Positions 54,256-64,000 of a stretch of 64,000 nucleotides of DNA are shown piece by piece. The position numbers and the translations under genes were made by a program. Source of the stretch: Hortaea werneckii. Its lineage: Eukaryota > Ascomycota > Dothideomycetes > Mycosphaerellales > Teratosphaeriaceae. Under the pieces are notes generated by a model. The model was not told the origin of the DNA, made no database searches, and was given only the letters and a program-made list of their open reading frames with translations. The stretch covers positions 62,001 to 126,000 of the forward strand of contig JBAOKB010000175.1 in the NCBI GenBank assembly GCA_037044905.1, given 5' to 3'. Within the stretch, counting starts at the first letter, position 1. Every line of letters starts with the position of its first letter.

Positions 54256-55908
54256 GGCGAGAGAGGGGAGAATGGTTCTTGTTTCCTCGAATGCCTGAGA
54301 TTTGCTTGAGTCTCTGTCAATGCGAGCTTGGACAGAGATCCCTCCTGATGCGGGATGCCAAACCCTTCCATCTGGAATGACACTTCAGCCTGGACACTTG
54401 GTTTTCCAACCGGAAACAACCAAAGGAAAGTCCCCAGACGACATACTCCTTGGAAGTCTATGCCATGGTCGTCTACCGCGAATAATAGAAAGGTGCAATT
54501 CAGGGAGACACCAAGTCCTTGGAAGATTTGATTCAAGAACAGCCAAGCGCCAAATGACTGGAAACCCCGCCAAGAAGGTTCTCTTATCGCCAAACTACTT
54601 CTCCCATCCAGCACGCAAGGTTTTCGTACCGGGCGTAAACCTTAATATTCAGTGTCCAACCCATCTTCGACATTGCAGCGGCATGGAAGAGCGCCGCTTC
54701 TTTCTCCCAACTGTGCTCATGCCATTACTTCTGCATGTCCAGCAAGGCGGGCGAGCCTGATTCAGACTCCTACGCTCCTACTTTGGACTTCTGAAACGCA
54801 TAGCTTCAGAGTCCAGTTGGATGCCAAAAAGGAAGGAAGGAAGGGAAATGGGAGAAGAAGGAAAGAATATGGCTCGGTGCGAGGACTAGATAAGGATGGA
54901 TAGGATTGAGGAGGAAGAATTGAGGGCAAAGGGAATGGTGTGCATTTAGCAGCCGAATATTCCCCCCTTCGCGTAGATAATGGTCCTCAAGGCTGATCCG
55001 CAGTCTTCTGTTCACCGTCTCACTCGTCTGGTGTCGAACACACCGGGGCGAAAAGAAGACTCAAGCATTCCCTTCTCCAAATGAGTGCTCGCCCAAGAAG
55101 CAATATGCGTACCATCTTCAACCTTCTCACCTCACCTTTCCCATCTTCTCACCTCCTCAAGAACCCGTGAAAAGCCTTTCTCAGAAGTCCAGAATCGAGT
55201 GTAGAGCCGTTGCAGTTTGAAAACCTTCAAAGAATGGACAAAAGAAGGGGGAAAAACTGGGAAGAGCGAAGGAAAAGAAAGGGACGAACCTCCTTTCCGT
55301 TTCTACTTAGTCCTCGAGGATCTTTCTTGGAATGAATACTCGAAAGAGGGATTCCTCTTATCACTTCGCTTGATCTAAAGTGCACCATGAAAACGCTGGA
55401 AGGGCTCACGATGCTTCACTCGAGCGGCCATATGTAGAATCTATTATAAGAAGTAGCAAGGAAGCACTCAAGGCCCGTTGAACCTTTCCGATTGCGTTAC
55501 CGTATCCTTTAAAAAAATAATGTTGGGGTCACAAGGTAGCAACTGTTTCTAAACTTGAAATCGAATTTCTGAATTGAAATTTATTGATTTATTTTTTTCC
55601 TCTTGTCCCTTTTTCTCTTCTTGCCTTCCCCTCACTAATCCTCCTCCTCCTCACCCCAAAATCACCAAAATCTATCACTTCATTCCGTTTTTTTTCTCCT
55701 CGCCTCCCCCCCCCCCCCCCCCCCCCCCCCCCTTTTTGTCTGCCTACTAGTGACCTTTTATGCTTCAGATCAGGGGCAACAGACATCCCAACCATCTTGC
55801 CCTAATGTTGTCTAGAAATGAAGAAGAAGAGGAAGAAGAAGAAGAACAAAACAATTTCCTTTCTTTCCTTTTTCCCTTAAAATTTAAAAAATAAAAAAAA
55901 ATAAAAAA
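54256..55908. other. Intergenic, convergent TMA17-like / verprolin
   Basis: About 1.65 kb between convergent stops, with many homopolymer and purine-rich runs, including C27 and (GAA)n. The 152-codon frame at 54302-54760 has no recognisable domain. I see no supported gene. Confidence 0.45.
55706..55732. repeat. C27 homopolymer
   Basis: An uninterrupted run of 27 cytosines on the plus strand, preceded by T-rich sequence and followed by five thymines, downstream of the verprolin stop. On the verprolin strand this is G27, a possible G-quadruplex former. Confidence 0.95.
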
Positions 55909-57417
55909 TCACCCAAAAGCCCCAACATCCAACGGAACACTACTCCCCCTGCCGGCTCTATACCTCTTCGCCCCGCCCATCAGCGGCCGCGGCATCGGCA
56001 GCTGACTATCGTCTTGGAATTTCCAGCGTCGGTCTTCGACCGGTTCGGGTCGGCCTCCTGCGCCGAATCCGCCTAGGGCATTCGCGCTCGAGTTCCCTCG
56101 TGATCTCCCCCCGCCGGAGGATGGAAGGCCCGAGGAGGAGCCGTTGGTTAGGGTGTAGCTGCTTGCGTCCATCATGTAGGAGGCTCCGTACCCGTTTCCG
56201 CCCTGTTGAGCTGGTTGGCCCTGGGAGGCGGAGCCGAGGCTTTTGCCGCCTGCGGTTGGGATGCCGCCTCCGCTGGCTGGAGGGGGAGGAGGCGGTGGTG
56301 GGGGTGCTGGAGCGCTGGGCGGAGGTTCGGGACTAGGTGCTTTAGGTGGCGCGCTGGGAGGAGGAGGTGGTGGGGCTGCTGCGGGGATGGGACTCGGTGC
56401 TGCAGGGGCTGGAGCGGGTGGTGGTGGGGGAGGTGGTGCTGAAGGGGTTGCGCTTCGGCTGCCGTTTGGAAGGGGAGGGGCGGATGGTGGGGGTGGGGGA
56501 CTTCGTCCTGTGGGTGGGGGTGGTGCGCTTGGTGGAGGAGGTGGCGCGGATGATGGAGCGGGACTGACGCTTCGTGGTGGCGCAGGAGGTTGACCTGAAG
56601 GTTTTCGTGAGGCTGGTGGGGGCATAGGCGGTTTCTTGCCTATTGGTGGTGGGGGTTTCGGTTTCGGTGTTGCTGTGCCTGGCGTAGGTGGTGGAGGAGG
56701 AGCTGCAGCTGATGGAGGGGGAGGTGGTGCGCCTCCTGGTGGTTTGGGTGCTGCGCTGGTCGGTCGTGGGGGTGGTGCTGAGGGACCTCCACTTGAACTT
56801 GGTCGTCGATTGCTTTCGCCGTCGGAGTCGTACATGTTGACTCCTCCACCTGTCTTTCGTAGTTTTGGCATCCCCACTCCGGCAAATAGACCACCTAATT
56901 GAGGCGCTGATTCTGTGCCTGTGGTGGTGTTGCCGCCGCCTTGTTCGCTATTACTCCTCGCTCGGTTCCCACCACCTCCCGGAGGTTGTAAGCCAGGAAC
57001 TGGAGGAGCACCACCGACTGGTGGACCACCACCTCCTCCACCTGATGATCCGCCAACAACGGGTGCTGAGCGATCATTGGTCTGGGCTTTCTTTAACTGA
57101 CGGCCTTTTTGGATGTCGCCTAGCAAGGCTCCCTGTTATCATTGCTTCGATCAGCCTGATTCTTCGTCCTGTTCGCGATGTACGAGTCGCGCGATCCTTG
57201 GTCGAGTAGGGTCGAACATACTCTGTCTTTGACTTCTTTCGCGGCAGGTCGTTGGGGTAAGTTGCCTGGTGGGGGTGGAGGTGGTGGAGGCGGAGGTCCT
57301 GAAATGTGTCAGCGATCTGGTCTACCTCATCTTCACATGTCTATCGCCTCTACTACACATACCTCCAGCGGCACCCGGGGGCGGAGGTGGCGGCGGGGGT
57401 GGTGGCGGAGCAGGCAT
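55909..57417 (-). CDS. VRP1: Verprolin / WIP-like actin regulator
   Basis: Proline-rich partner of WASP/Las17 that promotes Arp2/3-driven actin patches during endocytosis. Exons on the minus strand are 57363-57417, 57222-57298 and 55909-57132, joining to 1356 nt, 451 aa. The N-terminus is two polyproline runs separated by GAAGG. A WH2 actin-binding motif starts at residue 45 (GALLGDIQKGRQLKKAQTNDRS region). A long Pro/Ala/Ser region with many APPPPP SH3-ligand motifs follows. The C-terminus has a WASP-binding WIP motif (RRWKFQDDSQLPMPRPL). Introns are gtatgt...tttcag and gtatgt...aacag. The frame is intact in spite of the repeats. The antisense strand gives several false glycine-rich frames. 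Confidence 0.9.
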
Positions 57418-57850
57418 ATCGTAATTGATGCCGTGTGTCCTGTACTGTTTGGGGTCGCCGGTCTATTGGGTCCGTCGGTTATGCGATATCTCGATTGAGC
57501 TTCGCGTCGACTTCATGCATTCGACCGAGCAGAGGGAGAAGGGGTTGTGTCAAGACGGCCAAGTAATATGGCAGCCTGAAGTTGATTGCTTTGACTTTGA
57601 CGCATGCGCCGAGATGGGAGGAGGATATGGATGCCACCGATGCAAGCGATGGCTGGATCCCATGTTCGTCACTGCGTCACAGCCACAGTGGAACGCCACA
57701 CACGGTGCTCCGAAGAATCCGGGGTACATCGCAGACATCGCAGACATCCATGGATCCTACATACAGTACCTAGGTAGGAAATACCGTAGAAATCAATCGG
57801 ATCCCGTCCACCCACACCCAGGAAGACTTCCCGGAGACTCATACCCAAAC
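57418..57850. promoter_or_regulatory. Divergent promoter region, verprolin / unknown membrane protein
   Basis: About 430 bp between divergent starts. The frame of the plus-strand gene is open back to 57425, but that extension is not conserved-looking. A short repeat, catcgcagacatcgcagacatc, lies at 57727-57748. Confidence 0.4.
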
Positions 57851-59200
57851 ATGGAATTACGAAGGACCGCCATCTGTCATGAATGCCTCAACCTCCTCCG
57901 CCGTCCCAAGCGCACCACCCGATCCCCCCTCCTCGCCCCCATCCACCACCAGACGAACCGCCGTCCCATCTCCGCCAAAGCCCACAATGAGCGTTTAAGA
58001 GCCAATGCGAAGGCGAGTCCGAAGCCGAGTGGTCAATTTACTACACCCGTCCTCGACTCATTATTTCTGGCCGCCCGCACCGCCAATTACACCGTTTCCT
58101 CCCAAGACCTCAATGCCCTGCACCGTCGCATTCTCGACCTGTCCGAGTCGGCCTTACAATCCGACGCCGGGAAGCTCCCCGATGAGCAAAGGCTGCTTTA
58201 CGTCCTCGAACAGTTCGAAGCGCTGGCACAAACCCTGATCGACGGCCATACCGCCGAATCCCTCAAAAACGCCAGCAATGGCACTCAGAACAACCCAACC
58301 GACCCCACCGCGGCCAAAAAATCAACCTCGCAATCCGAAGATTCCATGAGCGCAACATCCGCCCTCCTCGGCTCAGTCAACTCCCGCTCCTACCCGGCCT
58401 TCATCACCAAAGCCGCCGTCCTCCACCTCATCTCCGAAAAAGCCGAATCCCTCCTCCGCCACCCGCACGTCTTCATCACCCCTGCCCTCCTCAAAGCCTA
58501 CGTCCACCTGCAATCTCTCCTACACCAACCTGCCAGCTTCCCGGACATCTTCGACCTCTACGCACACAAACCGATCCCCGTCCCGGGCGGCGGACCCAAC
58601 ACAGCCAAGAACCAACCCCCCATCACCTTCAAACCCGCCCGTCCCACCAACCCCTCCGCCGCAATCCCGACCCCGACCGCCTCCCTCGCCCTCACCACCG
58701 CCATAACCTCCCACTCCCTCCCCCTCTCCCTCTCCATAATCAACACCACCTTCTCGACCCCGGCCTACCGCCGCTCAAAGACCCTCCAACACCTCCTCCT
58801 CCCGGGTTCCCTCCTCACCGTCTCCCCCCTCGCAGCCTACACCCTCTCCTCCCACTTCTCCTCCTGGCAGAACACCATGGACCCTACCTACGCAACCGGC
58901 GTCGCGTTCGCGGGGATCTGCACGTACGTCGCCAGTGTGTGCTCGATAGGGTACGTGGCCATCACGACCGCGAACGATCAGATGCAGCGCGTGACGTGGG
59001 CGCAGGGGGTTCCGTTGTGGGAGCGCTGGGTGAGGGAGGAGGAGCGCGCGGCGTTGGATCGGGTGGCGTTGGCGTGGGGGTTTGAGGGGGTGGAGCGCAG
59101 GGGGGAGGAGGTCGGGTGGGAGTGGGAGGTGCTTAGGGAGGAGGTGGGTGTTAGGGGGTGTGTGTTGGATCGGTTTGAGTTGATGGAGGGGATGGAGTGA
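57851..59200 (+). CDS. Unknown protein with mitochondrial-type leader and C-terminal membrane helices
   Basis: I do not recognise a named family. Single exon, 449 aa from this start. The N-terminus MELRRTAICHECLNLLRRPKR is basic and amphipathic, like a mitochondrial presequence. Residues about 60-250 are predicted mostly helical and include an internal Ser/Thr-rich linker (QSEDSMSATSALLG). Two hydrophobic segments lie near residues 295-360 (LLLPGSLLTVSPLAAYTL and GVAFAGICTYVASVCSIGYVAI). The C-terminus is highly charged and Trp-rich (LWERWVREEERAALDRVALAWGFEGVERRGEE) and ends in ELMEGME. The first half uses C-ending and the last 200 nt G-ending codons, a sharp composition switch. The conserved-looking C-terminus suggests a real gene, probably a mitochondrial inner-membrane factor, but that is inference. 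Confidence 0.75.
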   Translation: MELRRTAICHECLNLLRRPKRTTRSPLLAPIHHQTNRRPISAKAHNERLRANAKASPKPSGQFTTPVLDSLFLAARTANYTVSSQDLNALHRRILDLSESALQSDAGKLPDEQRLLYVLEQFEALAQTLIDGHTAESLKNASNGTQNNPTDPTAAKKSTSQSEDSMSATSALLGSVNSRSYPAFITKAAVLHLISEKAESLLRHPHVFITPALLKAYVHLQSLLHQPASFPDIFDLYAHKPIPVPGGGPNTAKNQPPITFKPARPTNPSAAIPTPTASLALTTAITSHSLPLSLSIINTTFSTPAYRRSKTLQHLLLPGSLLTVSPLAAYTLSSHFSSWQNTMDPTYATGVAFAGICTYVASVCSIGYVAITTANDQMQRVTWAQGVPLWERWVREEERAALDRVALAWGFEGVERRGEEVGWEWEVLREEVGVRGCVLDRFELMEGME

Positions 59201-60831
59201 GCGGATTCCTTTTTTTGTTCCCTTCTTTGCTAGGGAATCTTGTTTTGTGTTGTCCCTTTTTTTTTTTTTTTCTTTTGGAAATTTCCGATATTATCTCGAA
59301 GGGGGTTGGGCTTGATCTTTGCACTGAGAAAAAGAGAGCGGTGGGGCGGGGTGGAGGAAGTTGGGATCTTGCGTGAGAAAGACTTTATGATCCTCTAATC
59401 TTTCGATAAAGGGTTGTTTAGGACCATCGGGGAGAGAAAAACGAGGAAAGGTTTTAAAAAGGAAACGTGAGGATTCTTCCTCCTCCAGTTTTTGTCCAAA
59501 AAAGAACGGAATGAAAGAGGATTTACCTATCATGACAAAGTAAGGGTCTTCTAGCATGAAGCGACGGTAGAAGAGAGACGAGACTGAATTGAAACGAAAT
59601 GCTTACCAAATCGACACTTTCTTATTCTCTTTTTTACACTGTCGATCATTGTGGTTTGGGAAGTCGGGTCGTCTTATCTAAGAGAGACTCGTGCAAGTTC
59701 AAATCTGTCACGACCGCCTTCGTGTAGAATCTACATTTTCTTAAACCTCACGAGGAGTCGTCTGGGGTTCTTCGCACATCACGTCCAGTGATTGGTATCG
59801 AACCATTCCTGACCACATTCTCACCAGGAATCACTAGAGTTGCAAAACATGTATTGAACAAACCTTTGCTTTCTCTCTTCCTACGTCTTTTGCTTTCGTG
59901 TTTCGTTGATTGATGGATACTTGGGGAAGTGAAGGAGAGAGGGAGCATGAAGGTAGTCGAATTAGAACCACAATCAGTTGAGGTGTCGAGCTAATACTGA
60001 ACCCCCTGTTCTTCCACCAGCATGCCTCTCCAACGGGCAGCTGGGTTTGTGTTGTAAGCACTGGTACGGACCGATTGAAGAGTGCCTTTCGCGATCGTCT
60101 CCTTTTTGGGACTGTGCAGAGGATTTGCGTGCCCAATCAATCCAATTTCGATTGATGGGGCGAGATTTCTACTCGATGTCTGTGCGTGGTGTGGAAAATG
60201 AGGATCGGTTCTCCTGGCTGGGCAAGTCATCTACCTCCGTAGGGTGGCCATCAATACCATTGATTGGGAGGTGAAGGTATTTTGGTCGGGATGTTCTAGC
60301 ATAGAATAACGGGACGATGTCGAGAGACGCGATTAGAGAAGGGCAACGCGTCTCAATTTCCAAGTCGACGCGTTTCCAGCCGTTCCATTTGCAGATGGAA
60401 GTTTCGGGTGGCTCGGGCGGGATCTATCGGCGATAGTTGCTAAGCGACGCCGTCTCGCCCCGCCCAAGTAAACATTCCAGGTCAACCTAAGGTACCTACA
60501 GTACTACAGTATTGATGGGCGGTGGCGTCAATGTGGATGGTCAGTGTCAATGCGGTCAGGCTAATTCATCTCGCTACAGTGGTATTAGGTGCTCGTGCTG
60601 CAACATCCGTCTTCGCCTGTCTATTGGCCTTGTTTGACTTCACCTTTGCTGTTCTTCGGCTGCGTGACGGTGGGCATCATTGTATAGTATTGCTGCTGCT
60701 CTTCGATCGTGCATCTCCTTTTGGGCACACACCTTTTAATCTTCATTCGCTTCATCATTGCATTCTGCAAAGCCTAGCCCGCATTCCACTTCGCCGACCG
60801 AGCAACAGGTGACCGACACAGGATCACCATC
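59201..60831. other. Intergenic, LIM gene promoter side
   Basis: About 1.63 kb between two plus-strand genes. A T15 run is at 59257-59271. Frames at 59834-60136 (minus) and 59978-60274 (plus) have no recognisable domain. The LIM gene promoter lies in the right part; no motif is recognised. Confidence 0.45.
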
Positions 60832-63690
60832 ATGTACAGAGGCAAAGATCGGCCACCGCCGAGTCCATCATACATGTCTGAAGAGCAGATGGGTCAGCAT
60901 CACCATTCCCACCACCTCCCTACTCCTCGCCTGTATACTCCAGCACGGCAGTCTAGACTGAGACAAAGCATCTCCATTGCAGAAGCTGACTTGCAAGATG
61001 ATCATCCAGCCCAATACCTCCGTGACCTCAGACAGCGGCGCGATAATCGACCATCCGGATCCCGACCGCCTCCGCCGTCCAAGTTTGCAAGCTTACGAAG
61101 AAGCGAGACGGCACCAATCGATGAACAACCGAAAGACGAGACCAACACACGCCCGCCTCTTCCATCCACCAACAGTGTCCCTTCCATCCCAGCCCGCCAG
61201 CCCTCGCAGTCCTCTCTGGAAACCGCTCCACGGATACGAAGCCCGTTTGCAGGACGTCCGCTGGCCAGACCACCCTCTGCTCTGAGGACCGAAAGCTCGA
61301 CCCCCTCATTAGCAACCCAGAAAGAGCCCAAGGAGACGGATGTCCCGTACATTGAGAATGGCAGGCGGTGGATGGAGAAAGAAGAAGCCCGATCACTACG
61401 CGCAGCGTTACAGGATATGGATCTGGACAAGGAACGCAAGATTCACGCCGCGGCACAAGAGGAGGCTGCTGAGTTGGTCTTCAAACATAAGAACCCAGAC
61501 TCGCCTTACGCAAACCCGGATGCGCCTTATTCGAACCCAGACAGGCATGATGGTGGACACAAGGATTACCGCGCTCATCTGAAACGAGGGAGTTATCAGA
61601 GGAGCCATAGCCGGGAACCGCCGCCCGCACAAGAGGGCCAGGCATCGTCTGAGCACGGAGAGCATTCGATGGATGTGCCAACGATGCGGAGGGCTGAAGA
61701 CAAATATCCTCAGCGCAAAGTTAGTCCATCTGCGGGGAGCATTTTCTCCCGCAAGACACGGACGCCTTCGGGGAAAAGCTACGGTGGGCTTGCAGAAGCG
61801 GTGGCGAATGATATCAAAAAGGCACAGCGACGCACCAGCAGCGGTAGCAAGCGGATCCTGAGTGGGGAGAAGACGCCATTTATGAACAAGAACGATAAGA
61901 TCTGGGAAGATCCACAGGACCGACCTGAGTCACCTGCGGCTCTGCCAACGGTAGAGGAGACGACGAAACCGAGGCCTGCCCCCACTGTAGTACAGCCTCC
62001 CGCCTCGATCAGGAAGAACCCTTTCGCTCGGGTGAGAATGCAACAAGACCGGCTGGCGCATTCCAATTCAGCACCGGTATTGCCAGTGCAGAAGCATAAT
62101 CATGTGGAAATTCAGAAGAATCCGCCAAGTCAGAGCAGAAATGCTTTCTACATGTCTAACCCGCCTCTCCCACCAACGCCACCTACAGCGAAAGGCGGAC
62201 AGGGAGATGAAGTGGAGCCGAAAAGTACTCCAACAAAAGACGGACTTGAAATCCGGAGCGATGATATCCGAGCGGCGACAAGTAAGCAGCGGAAGGACCG
62301 TAGTGTCAACTTACCCCAGCCGACAATGGTGAGCGATAGGCCTGGTCGTCCAATCGTCAGCTTCAAGGACCGACCGACCGAGAAGGTATTGGAAGAGGTA
62401 CACACGACAGCACTTGAGCCGTCGACTATGGACGGTGGTAGGGGACAGTCACCTCTCAAAGAGCCTCTGGCTTCACCATTCTGTCGAGGTCCTTCACCCG
62501 CGCCCGATACTAGACCACCGATACCGAAGATCAATGCCCCGGATGAGCCTTGGGGGAGAGGGAAGAATATGCCTCCTATTCCCATCCTCAATTTGCCAGA
62601 TGACGATGAGGGCCCATCAGTCACTCTCCCCGAGGAACCGACAATGTCCCCATCACCAACTTCAGCCCGGGGTAGGCTAAGCATGAATCCCGGCAACCCA
62701 TCCATCAGCGCGAACGCACCGGACTGGACTCCTCCATCCATCAAGAAACCCTCTCCACGCCCACTCCCCAACCCTCAAGCCCACCCAACAAGACCCTCCC
62801 CCCACCACGCTGCAACCTCCCCCTTACCACGACCAACCCCCCACCTGACCCCTACGGTCCGCCAATCCGGCGCCCTCTGCGCCCACTGCGCCCTCCCCAT
62901 CACCGGCCGCATCCTCAGCGCCGCCGGCGAACGTTTCCACCCAACCTGCTTCATCTGCTACCAATGCCACACGAACCTCGAACTCGTCGCCTTCTACCCG
63001 GAACCAGACACCCACCGCCACGACCGCCTGTCCCGCATCCACGCCCGCCAAGCCGGCCTCCGCCCACCTCTCCCCTCCTCCGAAACCACCTCCCCGGAAG
63101 AAATGTCCTCCCTCGACCTCACCGACGGTTTCGACGACGTCTCCCCCAGGTTCTACTGCCACCTCGACTACCACGAGCTCTTCTCCCCGCGCTGCAAAAC
63201 CTGTCGAACCCCGATCGAAGGCCACGTCGTAGTCGCCTGCGGCTCTTCCTACCACGAAGGGCATTTCTTCTGCGCCTCCTGCGGCGATCCTTTTGATGCT
63301 TCCACCCCTTTCGTGGAAAAAGATGATTATGCTTGGTGTGTCGGGTGTCATACCCATCGGTATAGCGCCAAGTGTAGGAAGTGTCGGAAGCCGGTTACGG
63401 AGGTGGTGGTTAGGGCGTTGGGAGCGGAGTGGCATGAGGGGTGTTTTGTTTGTTTGGTATGTTTTTCTCCTTTTCTTAACCCCCGCCCACCCGAACGCGG
63501 GCCAGGACCCGTAGGGCTGGGTTTTTCTTTTCTTTTCTTTTTTTTGTTGTTGTCCTAGCTGACTTTTTTGCTTTCTTTTCGAAAAAAATAGGAATGCAAT
63601 GGCGATTTCGTCGATGGACGATATTTCCTCCGCGGCAAATCCGAGGATCCGGTGTGTGTCAGGTGTGAGGAGCGGCGGTTGAAGGCTTGA
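60832..63690 (+). CDS. Paxillin-like LIM domain protein
   Basis: Scaffold of the fungal Pxl1/paxillin group, expected at polarity sites and septa with Rho GTPases. Exons 60832-63456 and 63592-63690 join to 2724 nt, 907 aa. Residues 1 to about 680 are low-complexity, rich in Pro, Ser and basic residues, with short motifs such as YIENGRRWMEKEEA at about 165-178. Three LIM zinc fingers close the protein: CAHCALPITGRI...CFICYQCH, CKTCRTPIEGH...CASCGDPF and CRKCRKPVTEVV...CFVCLECNGDF, ending CVRCEERRLKA. LIM1 has an insert of about 60 residues between its two zinc clusters. The second exon completes LIM3. The intron is gtatgt...aaatag, 135 nt. The frame is intact. Confidence 0.87.
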
Positions 63691-64000
63691 ATTGGCTTGA
63701 AATGGCTTGAGATAGGGGAGGAGGTGGGAAAGGGGGAAGAGCAACGATTGAGTGTGAGAGTGAGAGAGAAAAATGCGAAAATTGGGAGGAGAAGAAAGGA
63801 AAAGGAGAGAGAGAGAGAGAGAGAGAGAGAGGGGAGGGGGGGTTGGGTGGAAGAGGAAACATACATCACTCGAGAGTGGTATATTCCCTGCCTGCCTTTC
63901 TTTTCTCTTTCCGAATTTCCCAAGCCCGCTCCTCCGTATCTACAATGGTATGCTCTCCGGGGATTTAGGAGCTCCATGGGGGATAAGTGTGGATGAAAAT
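63691..64000. other. Downstream of LIM gene, with GA repeat
   Basis: Purine-rich 3' flank to the end of the window. It contains the (GA)13 microsatellite listed separately. No gene is supported. Confidence 0.45.
63805..63830. repeat. (GA)13 microsatellite
   Basis: Thirteen uninterrupted GA units, flanked by further purine-rich sequence, about 115 bp after the LIM gene stop. Confidence 0.95.

Noticed and set aside
55909..57126. Glycine-rich plus-strand frames opposite verprolin
   Set aside because: They are reverse complements of polyproline codons.
59660..59710. tRNA-like sequence with GTTCAAATC and GGTCGT/ACGACC ends
   Set aside because: The ends are only about 50 nt apart and no anticodon or D arm can be folded.

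Overview
This is genomic DNA from a filamentous ascomycete (Pezizomycotina; a Dothideomycete-like fungus is my best guess, but class is inference). The evidence is short GT-AG introns of about 45-140 nt, many mitochondrial presequences ending in motifs such as FHTS or RSFAS, and fungal housekeeping orthologues: PGK1, RPL9, RLI1, CHD1, PRP40, LSM8, MON2, VPS9, SEM1, IML2, verprolin and a LIM paxillin-like protein. I found no rRNA, tRNA, transposon or CRISPR array.

Layout. 0.5-4.9 kb: a sulfide-oxidation neighbourhood made of a mitochondrial sulfide:quinone oxidoreductase, a DUF1275 membrane protein, and a divergently transcribed Blh/ETHE1-like persulfide dioxygenase. 5.7-10.4 kb: RPL9, a DHCR24-like FAD oxidoreductase and a membrane-anchored glutaredoxin. 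11.8-17.6 kb: an ASNSD1-type asparagine-synthetase-like gene, an Mpv17/Sym1 protein and PGK1. 17.9-26.6 kb: SEM1, then a head-to-head pair VPS9/MON2 (both endosomal trafficking). 26.6-36.5 kb: RPP40, then CHD1 and RLI1 head to head. 37.6-40.7 kb: PRP40 and LSM8 head to head (U1 and U6 snRNP factors). 41.2-49.6 kb: a GliT-like dithiol oxidase, IML2, a cytochrome P450 and a HAD phosphatase. 51.6-63.7 kb: a PARL-type rhomboid protease, a TMA17/ADC17-like chaperone, verprolin, an unknown membrane protein and a LIM protein.

Two points stand out. First, the SQR-DUF1275-dioxygenase set resembles a compact sulfide detoxification locus and suggests an unassigned transport role for the DUF1275 protein. 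Second, seven genes in the first 26.6 kb need about 15 single-base frame corrections in otherwise well-preserved reading frames (mostly one-base losses). About 24 kb of coding sequence in the rest of the window needs none. Because essential-type genes are affected (SEM1, MON2), sequence or assembly error is the most economical explanation, but real decay of some genes cannot be excluded from sequence alone.
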